The notes under the pieces are model-generated. The model ran no database searches. It had not been told where the DNA came from and saw nothing but the letters and a program-made list of their open reading frames with translations. From Veillonellaceae bacterium (GTDB taxonomy: Bacteria; Bacillota; Negativicutes; Veillonellales; Veillonellaceae): a DNA stretch of 64,000 bases. The first letter of the stretch is position 1. Every line of letters begins with the position of its first letter. Both the position numbers and the translations under genes were made by a program. Below are positions 37,574-45,626 of this stretch, piece by piece. The stretch spans positions 62,001 through 126,000 of the forward strand of contig CAAFUR010000011.1 in NCBI GenBank assembly GCA_900766245.1. The letters run 5' to 3'.

Positions 37574-37645
37574 CCTTTTTGCTGATTAGAATATAAAAAT
37601 AGAGGAAAGTTGATACTTTTGGTTCAACTTTCCTCTATTTTTATA
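37574..37645. repeat. dispersed terminator repeat, copy B
   Basis: CCTTTTTG, variable bases, then arms AAAAATAGAGGAAAGTTGA and TCAACTTTCCTCTATTTTT. It is closely related to 32906-32975, and again lies between convergent genes (topB and the helicase). Confidence 0.85.
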
Positions 37646-37763
37646 TGTAGGCTATTTTGTTACCGTCCCTTTTATTGGGGCTGTTTAATTATAGCCTTTT
37701 TTGTAATATGTTGTTACGCGACGAATACATCTCTTAGAAGAGCTGCCTATCGATACCAGAAAC

Positions 37764-39062
37764 TTATCGTTTACCTCGACTACGATTGCTAGAGCTACTA
37801 GACTTTGCACGGCGTACCCGTGTGTTAGCACCTTTATGACCATGAGCTTTGTGAGCTTTTGCTTTCGTCGCTTGGTAGGTACTTTTAATTTTAGGTTTCT
37901 TGCTAGCAGTTTCCTTCTTAGGCGCTAAGCCAGAACCTTTTGTTTTCACCTGTCCATCCTTGGTGTATTTTGTCAAAGTAGCTTGGATGGATCGTTCGAT
38001 GCGGCGTACCCAAATTTCTTCAGCTGGCGTAGCAAAGGTTACGGCAATACCAGTGGAGCCAGCACGACCAGTACGGCCGATGCGATGGATGTAATAATCC
38101 ATGTCGTGCGGTACATCAAAGTTGTATACGTGGCTAACACCTTCAATATCGATACCACGAGCGGCAATGTCGGTAGCTACTAAAATAGGGGGATTGCCTT
38201 TAGCAAATTCTTTCAAGACTTGCGTACGACGGCCCTGTGTCATATCTCCATGAATTTCACCAAGCTCTACACCTTTGCGAGCTAAATCGTAGGAGAGTTT
38301 AATGGCTCCCTCTTTGGTGTTACAGAATACGATAGCTAGATATGGATTGTCTGCCTCCAGCATCGCCACAAGACGGTTTACTTTGTCTTGCTCTTCCATC
38401 ATGTATACTTTTTGCTCGATGGTGTCGAGGGTAATATTTTCCCCTTGTACAGTCACAGAGGTAGGTTTTTGCATATAGGCTTTTGCTAAATTGCGGATTT
38501 TATCTGGTATGGTAGCGGAGAACATTAATAGTTGACGTTTACCGTCGGTGCCACTGATGAGTTTTTCAATATCTGGTAAGAATTCCATATGAAGCATTTG
38601 GTCTGCTTCATCCAACACAACACGGCGGATGGAATGTAAATGTAGGGTACCACGGTTGACGTGATCCAGCAAACGGCCAGGTGTACCGATGATGACATGA
38701 GGACGGCGACCTAGCTTTTGCAATTGGCCTTCGATCGTTCTGCCTCCAATCAGGGGTAATACGTCTACTCCTAAGATAGCGCCTAAGTGACGTGCTTCCT
38801 CTGCAATTTGTTGGATTAACTCACGTGTAGGGGCGATGATAAGGGCTTGCTCCTGTTGCACATCTACGTGGATGCGTTGCAATAGTGGTAACAAGAATGC
38901 CAGCGTTTTGCCTGTCCCTGTTTGGGCTTTGGCGATTACATCTTGTCCTTTGAAGATGAGGGGAATCGATTTTTCTTGGATCGGCGTTGGTTCTTTCACG
39001 CCCACCTTTTGTAATGCTTGTATCAGTTCAGGCACGATGCCTAAGGATTGAAATGATTTCAT
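37764..39062 (-). CDS. DEAD-box ATP-dependent RNA helicase (CshA/RhlE-like)
   Basis: 432 residues. Q motif PTPIQEKSIPLI near 26, motif I AKAQTGTGKT near 46, Ia PTRELIQQ near 80, II VLDEADQML near 148, III FSATIP near 182, and C-terminal helicase motifs ATDIAARGID near 295 and HRIGRTGRAG near 327. A basic Ser/Arg/Lys-rich tail (SSSSNRSRGKR) could bind RNA. It unwinds RNA in ribosome assembly or mRNA decay. CGGAGAT precedes the ATG. Confidence 0.93.
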   Translation of the reverse strand: MKSFQSLGIVPELIQALQKVGVKEPTPIQEKSIPLIFKGQDVIAKAQTGTGKTLAFLLPLLQRIHVDVQQEQALIIAPTRELIQQIAEEARHLGAILGVDVLPLIGGRTIEGQLQKLGRRPHVIIGTPGRLLDHVNRGTLHLHSIRRVVLDEADQMLHMEFLPDIEKLISGTDGKRQLLMFSATIPDKIRNLAKAYMQKPTSVTVQGENITLDTIEQKVYMMEEQDKVNRLVAMLEADNPYLAIVFCNTKEGAIKLSYDLARKGVELGEIHGDMTQGRRTQVLKEFAKGNPPILVATDIAARGIDIEGVSHVYNFDVPHDMDYYIHRIGRTGRAGSTGIAVTFATPAEEIWVRRIERSIQATLTKYTKDGQVKTKGSGLAPKKETASKKPKIKSTYQATKAKAHKAHGHKGANTRVRRAKSSSSSNRSRGKR

Positions 39063-39404
39063 AATGTATCTCCGTTTCTAAATGACTTAATAGTATTATT
39101 ATATCATATTTCTAGCTAGGTGGACCTGTGAAAGTTCTTTCACATAGTGATGTAATGCCATGGAATAGATGGTTTAGTTGTGAAGGAAAGGGTATTAGCT
39201 CCAAATAGGTATTCTTTATAAGTATTTATAGAATCATTTTTAGTTATAGATAATGAGAAATATATACCTTACATATCATTATTAATTAAAAAGAAAAAAT
39301 TGAGAATAATAAAAAGGCATGATTAATATACTCTTGATAAATAGATTGTTTGCACAAAATACACTTGATAAAAATAGATTTATAATTTTACGAAAAGATG
39401 AAAA

Positions 39405-39423
39405 TATAATGATATTCTTTATT
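39405..39423. promoter_or_regulatory. putative Fur box of the feo operon
   Basis: ATAATGATATTCTTTAT (39406-39422) matches 15 of 17 core positions of the ATAATGATAATCATTAT consensus and abuts the -35 element. This would repress feoAB when iron is plentiful. Confidence 0.6.
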
Positions 39424-39449
39424 GATTATATTTTATAGTATGGTATAAT
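39422..39449 (+). promoter_or_regulatory. promoter of feoA
   Basis: TTGATT at 39422-39427, a 16-base spacer ending GTATGG, and TATAAT at 39444-39449, giving an extended -10 as well. The leader would be about 60 bases. Confidence 0.72.
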
Positions 39450-39515
39450 GTAAAAGATTCATATATTCAATATATGGTAGGTTTGGGTATAATTTTTATA
39501 TGTAGGAGGTGTATT

Positions 39516-39746
39516 ATGATCAAAAAGTTGTCCGACATGAAGCCTGGTGAAGTAGGGACGGTAGCTGCCGTTAACGGAACCGGTAATGTTAAGCATCGTT
39601 TGGTGGACATGGGCGTTGTACCAGGCACGGCAGTGCGCGTTATGAAGTATGCGCCATTGGCAGACCCAGTGGAAATCAAAGTAAAAAACTTCGAGCTATC
39701 ACTACGTATTAGTGAAGCGCAAATGATTGATATTGAAGTCCAATAA
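39516..39746 (+). CDS. feoA: Ferrous iron transport protein A
   Basis: 76 residues from the ATG at 39516 (TAGGAGGTG upstream); an ATG at 39474 is in the leader. The SH3-like FeoA core shows SDMKPGEVGTVAAVNG, KHRLVDMGVVPGTAVRV and AQMIDIEV. It is the cytoplasmic partner of FeoB. It lies 14 bases before feoB in the usual order. Confidence 0.95.
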   Translation: MIKKLSDMKPGEVGTVAAVNGTGNVKHRLVDMGVVPGTAVRVMKYAPLADPVEIKVKNFELSLRISEAQMIDIEVQ

Positions 39747-39760
39747 GGAGAACTGCTAAG

Positions 39761-42169
39761 ATGACAGACAATACACATACCAAAATTGAGGTTGCTTTAG
39801 CGGGTAACCCTAACTGTGGTAAAACAAGTATTTTTAACAACATGACGGGGTCCCGTCAACACGTAGGTAACTACTCAGGTGTTACAGTAGAGAAAAAAAT
39901 AGGTCATGCGAAAATCGATGGTCACGAAATTGAGATTATCGACTTGCCAGGTACCTATAGTTTAACAGCGCGTTCTATTGATGAATTGGTGGCTCGTAAT
40001 GCTATCATCAATGAACATCCTGAACTAATTGCGAACGTAGTGGATGCGTCCAATTTAGAACGTAATTTATACTTAACTGCGCAATTGATTGAGTTGGAAC
40101 AACCTTTACTGCTTGTATTAAACATGGGTGACGTAGCTAAAGAAATGGGGCTAGAGTTCGACCTTAAAAAATTAGAAGCTTTAACAGGATCTACTGTTGT
40201 AGAAACTATCGGTCGTTCCAATAAGGGAACTAACGATGCACTACGAGGAATTGTAAAAGTAGCTAAAGAGCGAAAACTTCCTAATGTCCGTGTTAACTAT
40301 GGTGAAGCATTAGAGCCAGCTATTGCAGAATTAGAAGCAGAAGTAGCTAAATTTGATACAGGCCGTTATCCACACCGTTGGGTGGCTATCAAATTACTTG
40401 AACAAGATACTGAAGTATTCGAAAAAGTAAAAGAATTTGATCCATCTGGTACTTTGTTGAATAAAGCGGAAACGCTACGTACAGAGTTAAACAAATCTAT
40501 AGATATGGATATTATCTTCCAAGAACGTCGTCATGGCTTTGCAGTAGATGTGTTTACACAAGTGTTAACAGTAGTGCCTAAACACCAAGATACTAGATCA
40601 GATAAAATTGATAAAATTTTAACAAACCGTTGGTTAGGTCTTCCAATCTTCTTGCTTATCATGTGGGTAATGTTCTACTTAGTTATTACCTTAGCAGAAA
40701 CGCCTCAACATTGGATTGAAGATGGCTTCAAGATGTTAACTGATTATCTTGGAACAGCTATAGAAGATGAATTGTTAAAATCATTGATTAATGATGGTAT
40801 CATCGGCGGTGTAGGGGCTGTATTGAGCTTTATCCCTAATATCGTTCTTTTATTCGTATGTATTTCCTTCTTGGAAGATACTGGTTACATGGCGCGCGCA
40901 GCCTTCGTTATCGACCGTGTTATGCGCGGTGTAGGTTTACATGGTAAATCTTTCATTCCGATGCTATTAGGCTTTGGATGTAACGTTCCATCTATCATGG
41001 GTGCTCGTATCCTTGATAACCCTAAAGATCGTATGATTACGATCTTAGTATCTCCGTTCATGAGTTGTAGTGCGCGCTTGCCTATATATACATTATTGGC
41101 ATCTGCATTATTCCCGCCAGAAGATGCACCGACGATTCTATTGGGAATCTATGTATTAGGGATTGCGGTAGCTCTTATCACTGCGAAAGTACTTCGTAAA
41201 TATGTATTTAAAGGTGCAGCGGAACCATTCGTAATGGAAATGCCTCCATATCATTTGCCAACACTTCGTTCTGTGGTAACCCATATGTGGGAACGTTCCA
41301 TTATGTATTTTAAAAAAGCAGCTACATTCATCTTGGCGGCATCCATTCTTATTTGGTTCTTAACATCTTTCCCACAAGATGTAGAATACTCTCAAGATTA
41401 TGATGCAGCTAAAGCTGAAGTAACAGCTATGCATGAACAAAAAGCTACTACGATTCTTGATGAGGCACAATTAGCAAATGATGGAGATAAAGATAAAGTT
41501 TCTGAAATCTACGATCAAATGCTTGCTTTAGATGAAGAACATAAAGATGATCCTAAAGACGATTCTGAAGAAGCTACAACAGAAGAACCTGCTCAAGATC
41601 AAGCAGAGGCTTCCGATGCTGCTGACAAAGAAGAAGTAGAAGAACCAGCATACTTTGAAGAATTAAAATCTGAAGAATTATATCCTGTAGCATGGTCTTT
41701 ATATGTGAACCACAAAAAAGAAGAAGGTGAAGTAAAAGACTTAGACTTGAAACAAGGTAAAGAAAAAATTGAGCAATCCTATGCAGCACAATTGGGTCGC
41801 TTCATTGAACCTGTCATGGAACCTCTTGGATTCAGCTGGCGTGTCAATATTGCAGTTATCGCAGCGGTAGCAGCGAAAGAAGTTATGATTAGTACATTAG
41901 GTACAATCTATGCGATCGAAGCTAGTGAAGACGATTCAACATCATTAGCAGATTTCCTAGCTAATGACCCAGAATTTACTCCATCTATCGGCTTAGGCTT
42001 GATGGTATTCGCGTTATTATATTTACCATGTTTAGCAACTATGGCTGTATTAAAACGTGAAACTGAATCTTGGAAATGGTTCGGTGCTGTGTTTGCCTAT
42101 ACTAGTACATTGGCTTGGGTGGGCGCGTATATTGCAGTTCACTTAGGACGTGCTTTAGGATTAGGCTAA
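39761..42169 (+). CDS. feoB: Ferrous iron transporter B with an acidic periplasmic insertion
   Basis: 802 residues. The N-terminal G domain has G1 GNPNCGKTSIFN near 15, G3 DLPGTYSL near 60 and an NMGD G4 motif near 123. Two Gate domains follow, the first with CNVPSIMGAR near 408 and CSARLPIYTLL near 436. It takes up Fe2+ under anaerobic conditions. After the segment ILAASILIWFLTSF there is an insertion of about 140 residues rich in Asp and Glu (about 545-680) before GRFIEPVMEPLGFSW. This region is normally only about 40 residues and faces outward. Confidence 0.95.
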   Translation: MTDNTHTKIEVALAGNPNCGKTSIFNNMTGSRQHVGNYSGVTVEKKIGHAKIDGHEIEIIDLPGTYSLTARSIDELVARNAIINEHPELIANVVDASNLERNLYLTAQLIELEQPLLLVLNMGDVAKEMGLEFDLKKLEALTGSTVVETIGRSNKGTNDALRGIVKVAKERKLPNVRVNYGEALEPAIAELEAEVAKFDTGRYPHRWVAIKLLEQDTEVFEKVKEFDPSGTLLNKAETLRTELNKSIDMDIIFQERRHGFAVDVFTQVLTVVPKHQDTRSDKIDKILTNRWLGLPIFLLIMWVMFYLVITLAETPQHWIEDGFKMLTDYLGTAIEDELLKSLINDGIIGGVGAVLSFIPNIVLLFVCISFLEDTGYMARAAFVIDRVMRGVGLHGKSFIPMLLGFGCNVPSIMGARILDNPKDRMITILVSPFMSCSARLPIYTLLASALFPPEDAPTILLGIYVLGIAVALITAKVLRKYVFKGAAEPFVMEMPPYHLPTLRSVVTHMWERSIMYFKKAATFILAASILIWFLTSFPQDVEYSQDYDAAKAEVTAMHEQKATTILDEAQLANDGDKDKVSEIYDQMLALDEEHKDDPKDDSEEATTEEPAQDQAEASDAADKEEVEEPAYFEELKSEELYPVAWSLYVNHKKEEGEVKDLDLKQGKEKIEQSYAAQLGRFIEPVMEPLGFSWRVNIAVIAAVAAKEVMISTLGTIYAIEASEDDSTSLADFLANDPEFTPSIGLGLMVFALLYLPCLATMAVLKRETESWKWFGAVFAYTSTLAWVGAYIAVHLGRALGLG

Positions 42170-42309
42170 TCAATAATGATAGTGGGACATGAAATATAGA
42201 TTTATTGAGAAATACTTTATTTCAAATAACCCTGTAACTAAGCTATTTATTACTGATGAAAAAATATTTTTAATTGCTACTTGAAAATGAGAAAGGAATG
42301 GTGTATACT

Positions 42310-42492
42310 ATGAGTAGTAGTATTATTGTTTATGCAATTGGTCTAGTAGCAGTTATTTATGTAGCATACAGAGTATATAAAAGCGCAACAAGTGACGGCG
42401 GCGGATGCGGCTGTGGTGGCTCTAAAGACTCTGGAGCTGGTTGTGGCGGTTGTGGTTGCGGTGGCGGCCACGAAGCTGAAGAACATAAATAA
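42310..42492 (+). CDS. FeoB-associated Cys-rich small membrane protein
   Basis: 60 residues from the ATG at 42310. One membrane helix (SIIVYAIGLVAVIYVAYRVY) is followed by a tail with six Cys in Gly-rich CGCGG and CGGCGCGGG repeats. It matches the short FeoB-associated membrane proteins found after feoB in many anaerobes. The Cys tail may handle iron as it passes FeoB. It lies 140 bases after feoB and is followed by a terminator. In-frame TTG 42274 and ATG 42298 are poorly spaced alternatives. Confidence 0.8.
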   Translation: MSSSIIVYAIGLVAVIYVAYRVYKSATSDGGGCGCGGSKDSGAGCGGCGCGGGHEAEEHK

Positions 42493-42510
42493 CTATATAC
42501 CATAAGTATG

Positions 42511-42548
42511 GTAAGAGGGACCCTATGCAAAGGGCCCTCTTACTTTTA
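42511..42548 (+). terminator. terminator of the feo operon
   Basis: GTAAGAGGG-CCCT pairs with AGGG-CCCTCTTAC (small internal mismatches), followed by TTTTATG. Confidence 0.85.
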
Positions 42549-42604
42549 TGTTGCTAGTATCAATTCATTCAAAATTTTTTTGTTATACAGAAAGGAACAC
42601 AATC

Positions 42605-42865
42605 ATGTTCAACGTAAAAAAAGAAACTTTAAGAGATGCTAATGTATTCGCAGCTGGTTTAGCTTTAGGCACAGTAGGTGTAAAAGTATTAACTTCTAAA
42701 GATGCTCGCAAAGTATATGCTAATGTAGTAGCAGCTGGTCTTCGTGCAAAAGATAGCATTTTAAAAACAACTGAAAAATTACAAGCTTCCACAGACAGCA
42801 TCTTAGCTGAAGCACAAGAAATCAACGAAACTCGTGATGAAGAAGTGTTAACAGAAGGAAAATAA
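42605..42865 (+). CDS. DUF6110-like small protein
   Basis: 86 residues from the ATG at 42605 (AAAGGAAC upstream). Starts MFNVKKETLRDANVFAAGLA with a short hydrophobic stretch, then GVKVLTSKDARKVYANVVAA, and a helical acidic C-terminus. This is the pattern of small proteins found next to metal P-type ATPases in Firmicutes, which I recall as DUF6110; I could not check the family. It lies 3 bases before the ATPase gene, so the two likely act together, perhaps in assembly or regulation of the pump. Confidence 0.7.
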   Translation: MFNVKKETLRDANVFAAGLALGTVGVKVLTSKDARKVYANVVAAGLRAKDSILKTTEKLQASTDSILAEAQEINETRDEEVLTEGK

Positions 42866-42868
42866 TCC

Positions 42869-44998
42869 ATGATGCAATTTAAAATGTTGCAACGCTTGTC
42901 CCGTCGTCTTCATGTACGTATTGAGGGACGTAAGTTTAATGACGCACAGGCACAATATATCGAAGATACATTGATGGCCTGTGAAGCCATTACCAAAGCG
43001 AACTTCTATACTCGTTCTGGGGACATCATCATCCAACATACTGGTGATGAAAGTGCGGTGAAAGCTGCTTTATTCGGACTTAACGATTTGGATTTAGCCA
43101 ATGCACCAGCATTGCATGAACTTTCACCTCGCCTTGTCAACAAGCGTTACAAAGAAGAAATGATCGATAAAACATTGCTTTATATCGGTAAAAAAATCGT
43201 GTTACCAGCACCTATTGCAGCAGCATGGTCTTGGTTCGATGGTATCAAGTTCATCGGTACAGCGATCAAAACATTGTGGAAACGCAAATTGACCGTAGAA
43301 GTATTAGATGGCGTAGCTATCGGTGCCGCATTATTGCAAAAAGATTACTCCACAGCGGGCGCTGTGATGTACTTATTAGGCATCGGCGAAATCTTGGAAG
43401 AGTGGACATTACGTAAATCCGTACTTAACCTTGCGGAAAGCATGTCTTTGAACGTAGACAAAGTTTGGGTTCTAGTAGATGGCGTAGAAGTGAGCAAACC
43501 AATTGGTGACGTACAAGTAGGCGATATCGTAGTAGTTCGTCAAGGTGAAGTAGTGCCATTGGACGGCCAAGTTGTAGACGGTGTTGTTCTTGTGAACGAA
43601 AGCTCCATGACTGGGGAACCTGAACCAGTTCGTCGTGATGCAGGTACTTCTGTGTATGCAGGTACTGTTGTAGAAGAAGGTCAATGTTCCTTTGAAGTAC
43701 GCACTACATGTAAACACACTCGTTTCGAACAAATCGTAAACTTGATTGAAGAATCTGAACAAATGAAATCTGGTATGGAACAAAAAGCATACCGTATGGC
43801 AGATAAATTGGTACCGGTGAGTTTCTTAGGTGCTTTTGCTACTTTTGCTTTAACTCGCAATTTGATGAAAGCCTTATCTTTCGTTATGGTAGATTTCTCC
43901 TGCGCATTGAAATTGTCCATTCCATTGGCAGTGTTATCCGCTATGCAAGAAGCAAGTAACCGTGGTATCACTGTTAAAGGTGGTAAATTCTTGGAACGCA
44001 TTGCAGAAGCAGATATGATCGTTTTCGATAAAACAGGTACCTTAACAAAAGCAGAACCTGTATTCCAAGAAATCATTCCTTTTAATGGTAATGATGCAGA
44101 TGATATGTTGACATTAGCAGCTTGCTTGGAAGAGCATTTCCCTCATTCCATGGCGAAAGCAGTAGTGACAGCGGCGCAAGATCATCATTTACCACATAAA
44201 GAAATGCATTCCAAAGTAGAATATGTTGTGGCACATGGCATTGCATCCAAAGTGGGTAACCGCAAAGTGCGTATCGGTAGCCATCACTTCATTTTTGAAG
44301 ATGAAAAAACAACAATTCCAGCTGGAGAAGAAGCTAAATTTGAAAATCTTCCAGAAGGTTGTTCCTATCTATACTTAGCGATTTCTAACGTCCTATCTGC
44401 GGTTATTTGTATTAAAGACCCAGTGCGTGAAGAAGCGAAAACTGTTATCCGCGAACTTCATGAGTTAGGTGTGAAGAAAATCGTTATGATGACTGGCGAT
44501 AGCCGTAAAAATGCAGAACGCGTTGCAGCGGAAATTGGTATTGACGAAGTTCACGCAGAAGTTATGCCAACTGACAAAGCTGATTACGTGCGTAAAGCAA
44601 AAGAAGAAGGCTACACAGTGATGATGGTAGGGGACGGTATCAACGATTCCTTGGCGTTATCTGAAGCACATGTAGGGATTGGTATGAATGAAGGTGCACC
44701 AATTGCACAAAAAATTGCCAATGTCACAGTGTCCAGTGATAACTTGACTGCTATTGTTGACTTACGTCGTATTTCCATGAAATTAATGGATCGTATTAAA
44801 ATTAACTATAACTCCATCGTAGGAGTGAATGGTGGTCTTGTAGGATTGGGCGTGTTAGGTGTAATGCCTCCTAGCTCCACTGCATGGATTCACAACTTGT
44901 TCACACTAGGTGTGGGTATGTATAGCATGACTCCATTATTGGAAAAACCTAAAACAACAAACGATGACTGCATCGAAGTAGAAGCAGTTGTAGCATAA
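42869..44998 (+). CDS. Heavy-metal P1B-type ATPase lacking the CPC motif
   Basis: 709 residues (ATG at 42869 or 42872). The N-terminal ferredoxin-like domain (about 1-80) has no CxxC metal site. Actuator SSMTGEPEPV near 247, membrane motif DFSCALKLSIPLAVL near 346 in place of CPC, phosphorylation site FDKTGTLT (Asp387), HP-type PHSMAKAVV near 428, MTGDSRKN near 541 and VGDGINDS near 588. The SCALK group includes CtpC-type Mn/Fe-linked pumps. Next to feoAB, an iron or manganese efflux role is plausible. It is followed by a terminator. Confidence 0.9.
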   Translation: MMQFKMLQRLSRRLHVRIEGRKFNDAQAQYIEDTLMACEAITKANFYTRSGDIIIQHTGDESAVKAALFGLNDLDLANAPALHELSPRLVNKRYKEEMIDKTLLYIGKKIVLPAPIAAAWSWFDGIKFIGTAIKTLWKRKLTVEVLDGVAIGAALLQKDYSTAGAVMYLLGIGEILEEWTLRKSVLNLAESMSLNVDKVWVLVDGVEVSKPIGDVQVGDIVVVRQGEVVPLDGQVVDGVVLVNESSMTGEPEPVRRDAGTSVYAGTVVEEGQCSFEVRTTCKHTRFEQIVNLIEESEQMKSGMEQKAYRMADKLVPVSFLGAFATFALTRNLMKALSFVMVDFSCALKLSIPLAVLSAMQEASNRGITVKGGKFLERIAEADMIVFDKTGTLTKAEPVFQEIIPFNGNDADDMLTLAACLEEHFPHSMAKAVVTAAQDHHLPHKEMHSKVEYVVAHGIASKVGNRKVRIGSHHFIFEDEKTTIPAGEEAKFENLPEGCSYLYLAISNVLSAVICIKDPVREEAKTVIRELHELGVKKIVMMTGDSRKNAERVAAEIGIDEVHAEVMPTDKADYVRKAKEEGYTVMMVGDGINDSLALSEAHVGIGMNEGAPIAQKIANVTVSSDNLTAIVDLRRISMKLMDRIKINYNSIVGVNGGLVGLGVLGVMPPSSTAWIHNLFTLGVGMYSMTPLLEKPKTTNDDCIEVEAVVA

Positions 44999-45007
44999 CA
45001 TATTTAT

Positions 45008-45038
45008 AAAGGCTCTCGTCTTTGACGAGAGCCTAAAA
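45008..45038 (+). terminator. terminator of the P-type ATPase gene
   Basis: GGCTCTCGTC, TTT loop, GACGAGAGCC: a perfect 10-bp GC-rich stem, followed by TAAAAT. The 3' arm also carries the -35 of the next promoter. Confidence 0.8.
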
Positions 45039-45049
45039 TATGGTATACT
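45022..45049 (+). promoter_or_regulatory. promoter of a plus-strand RNA antisense to the toxin-like gene
   Basis: TTGACG at 45022-45027, a 16-base spacer ending ATATGG, and TATACT at 45044-45049. No protein-coding ORF follows for about 380 bases, so the product is probably an untranslated RNA. Confidence 0.65.
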
Positions 45050-45169
45050 ATAGTTGTAACAACAAGAAGAACCCGATGTGTGTTTGGCGTTAGGTTCATC
45101 TTAGAATCAAGCAAAATATGATGACCCTAACGTGTGCAGCGCTAGGGTCGTTATATTACTAACTACTAA

Positions 45170-45247
45170 TTATTTTAGTAACTGTAATACGGCAACTACT
45201 AAGGTAAGAAAAGCAATGATTAATTGGATCTTTTCATAATAACGCAT
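45170..45247 (-). CDS. 25-residue hydrophobic peptide, putative type I toxin (holin-like)
   Basis: Reading the minus strand from the ATG at 45247: MRYYEKIQLIIAFLTLVVAV, then LQLLK and TAA (45172-45170). A short polar start, one membrane helix and a Lys end match the small putative holin-like toxins of Firmicutes, whose members often begin with a Tyr-Glu pair and continue LxLxIAFxxLxVALL. The ribosome-binding site AAAGGTGGTGAT precedes the ATG, but part of it pairs with ATCACC just upstream (45251-45269), which would restrain translation. A plus-strand promoter drives antisense RNA across its mRNA. It is too short for ordinary gene finders. Confidence 0.65.
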   Translation of the reverse strand: MRYYEKIQLIIAFLTLVVAVLQLLK

Positions 45248-45312
45248 AGTATCACCACCTTTCGGTGATGAACCTAACTCACGTCGAGTTCTTATAATCA
45301 GTATATCATAAT

Positions 45313-45338
45313 TAGCATCCGTAAGGATGCTTTTTTGT
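45313..45338 (+). terminator. intrinsic terminator, plus strand
   Basis: AGCATCC, GTA loop, AGGATGCT, then six T. No plus-strand protein gene lies just upstream, so it most likely ends the antisense RNA. Confidence 0.85.
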
Positions 45339-45433
45339 TTGTAAAATTGAAATGCATATGTATTTATAAGATGGCCGATGTTTGTTATACTATAGGAAGA
45401 GATAATATTAATTTAAGTAAGGAGCATAGTTGT

Positions 45434-45622
45434 ATGATTAATGAAGAATTGTTGCCTGCTTATTTATATAATGATATACAAGGTCTGAAAAAGGCTCTGG
45501 AAAATGGTGATTATATTGATGTATGGCTAGATGAACTCTATGGATCTATCAATATCGCTCAACATAATTATGAAATATCAATTGATGAGGCAAATTATTT
45601 AAGAGAAAAATATATTTGGTGA
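45434..45622 (+). CDS. 62-residue acidic protein, partner of the HipA-like kinase
   Basis: 62 residues from the ATG at 45434 (TAAGGAGC upstream). Acidic: MINEELLPAYLYNDIQGLKK, then NGDYIDVWLDELYGSINIAQ and a helix ending EANYLREKYIW. No helix-turn-helix is visible and I recognise no family. It ends 4 bases before the kinase gene, so the two are translated together. By analogy with other kinase toxin modules it may be an antitoxin or a regulatory subunit, but that is inference only. Confidence 0.7.
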   Translation: MINEELLPAYLYNDIQGLKKALENGDYIDVWLDELYGSINIAQHNYEISIDEANYLREKYIW

Positions 45623-45626
45623 TAAT

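Larger units (their letters stand above)
39063..39515. promoter_or_regulatory. intergenic region upstream of feoA
   Basis: 453 very AT-rich bases between the divergent helicase and feoA genes. Besides the promoter and Fur-like site listed separately, GATAATGA near 39249 and TCATTAT near 39276 form a widely spaced inverted pair that could be further weak Fur half-sites. No ORF was recognised. Confidence 0.4.
45056..45338 (+). ncRNA. putative antitoxin antisense RNA
   Basis: The predicted start is near 45056, from the promoter at 45022-45049. Two possible ends are seen: the GACCCTA...TAGGGTC hairpin at 45123-45149, giving about 100 nt, or the intrinsic terminator at 45313-45338, giving about 280 nt. 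Either form is antisense to the mRNA of the 25-residue peptide encoded on the other strand. It contains GTTAGGTTCATC (45089-45100), whose inverted copy lies at 45267-45278. The layout matches type I toxin-antitoxin loci. Both ends are inferred. Confidence 0.5.
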
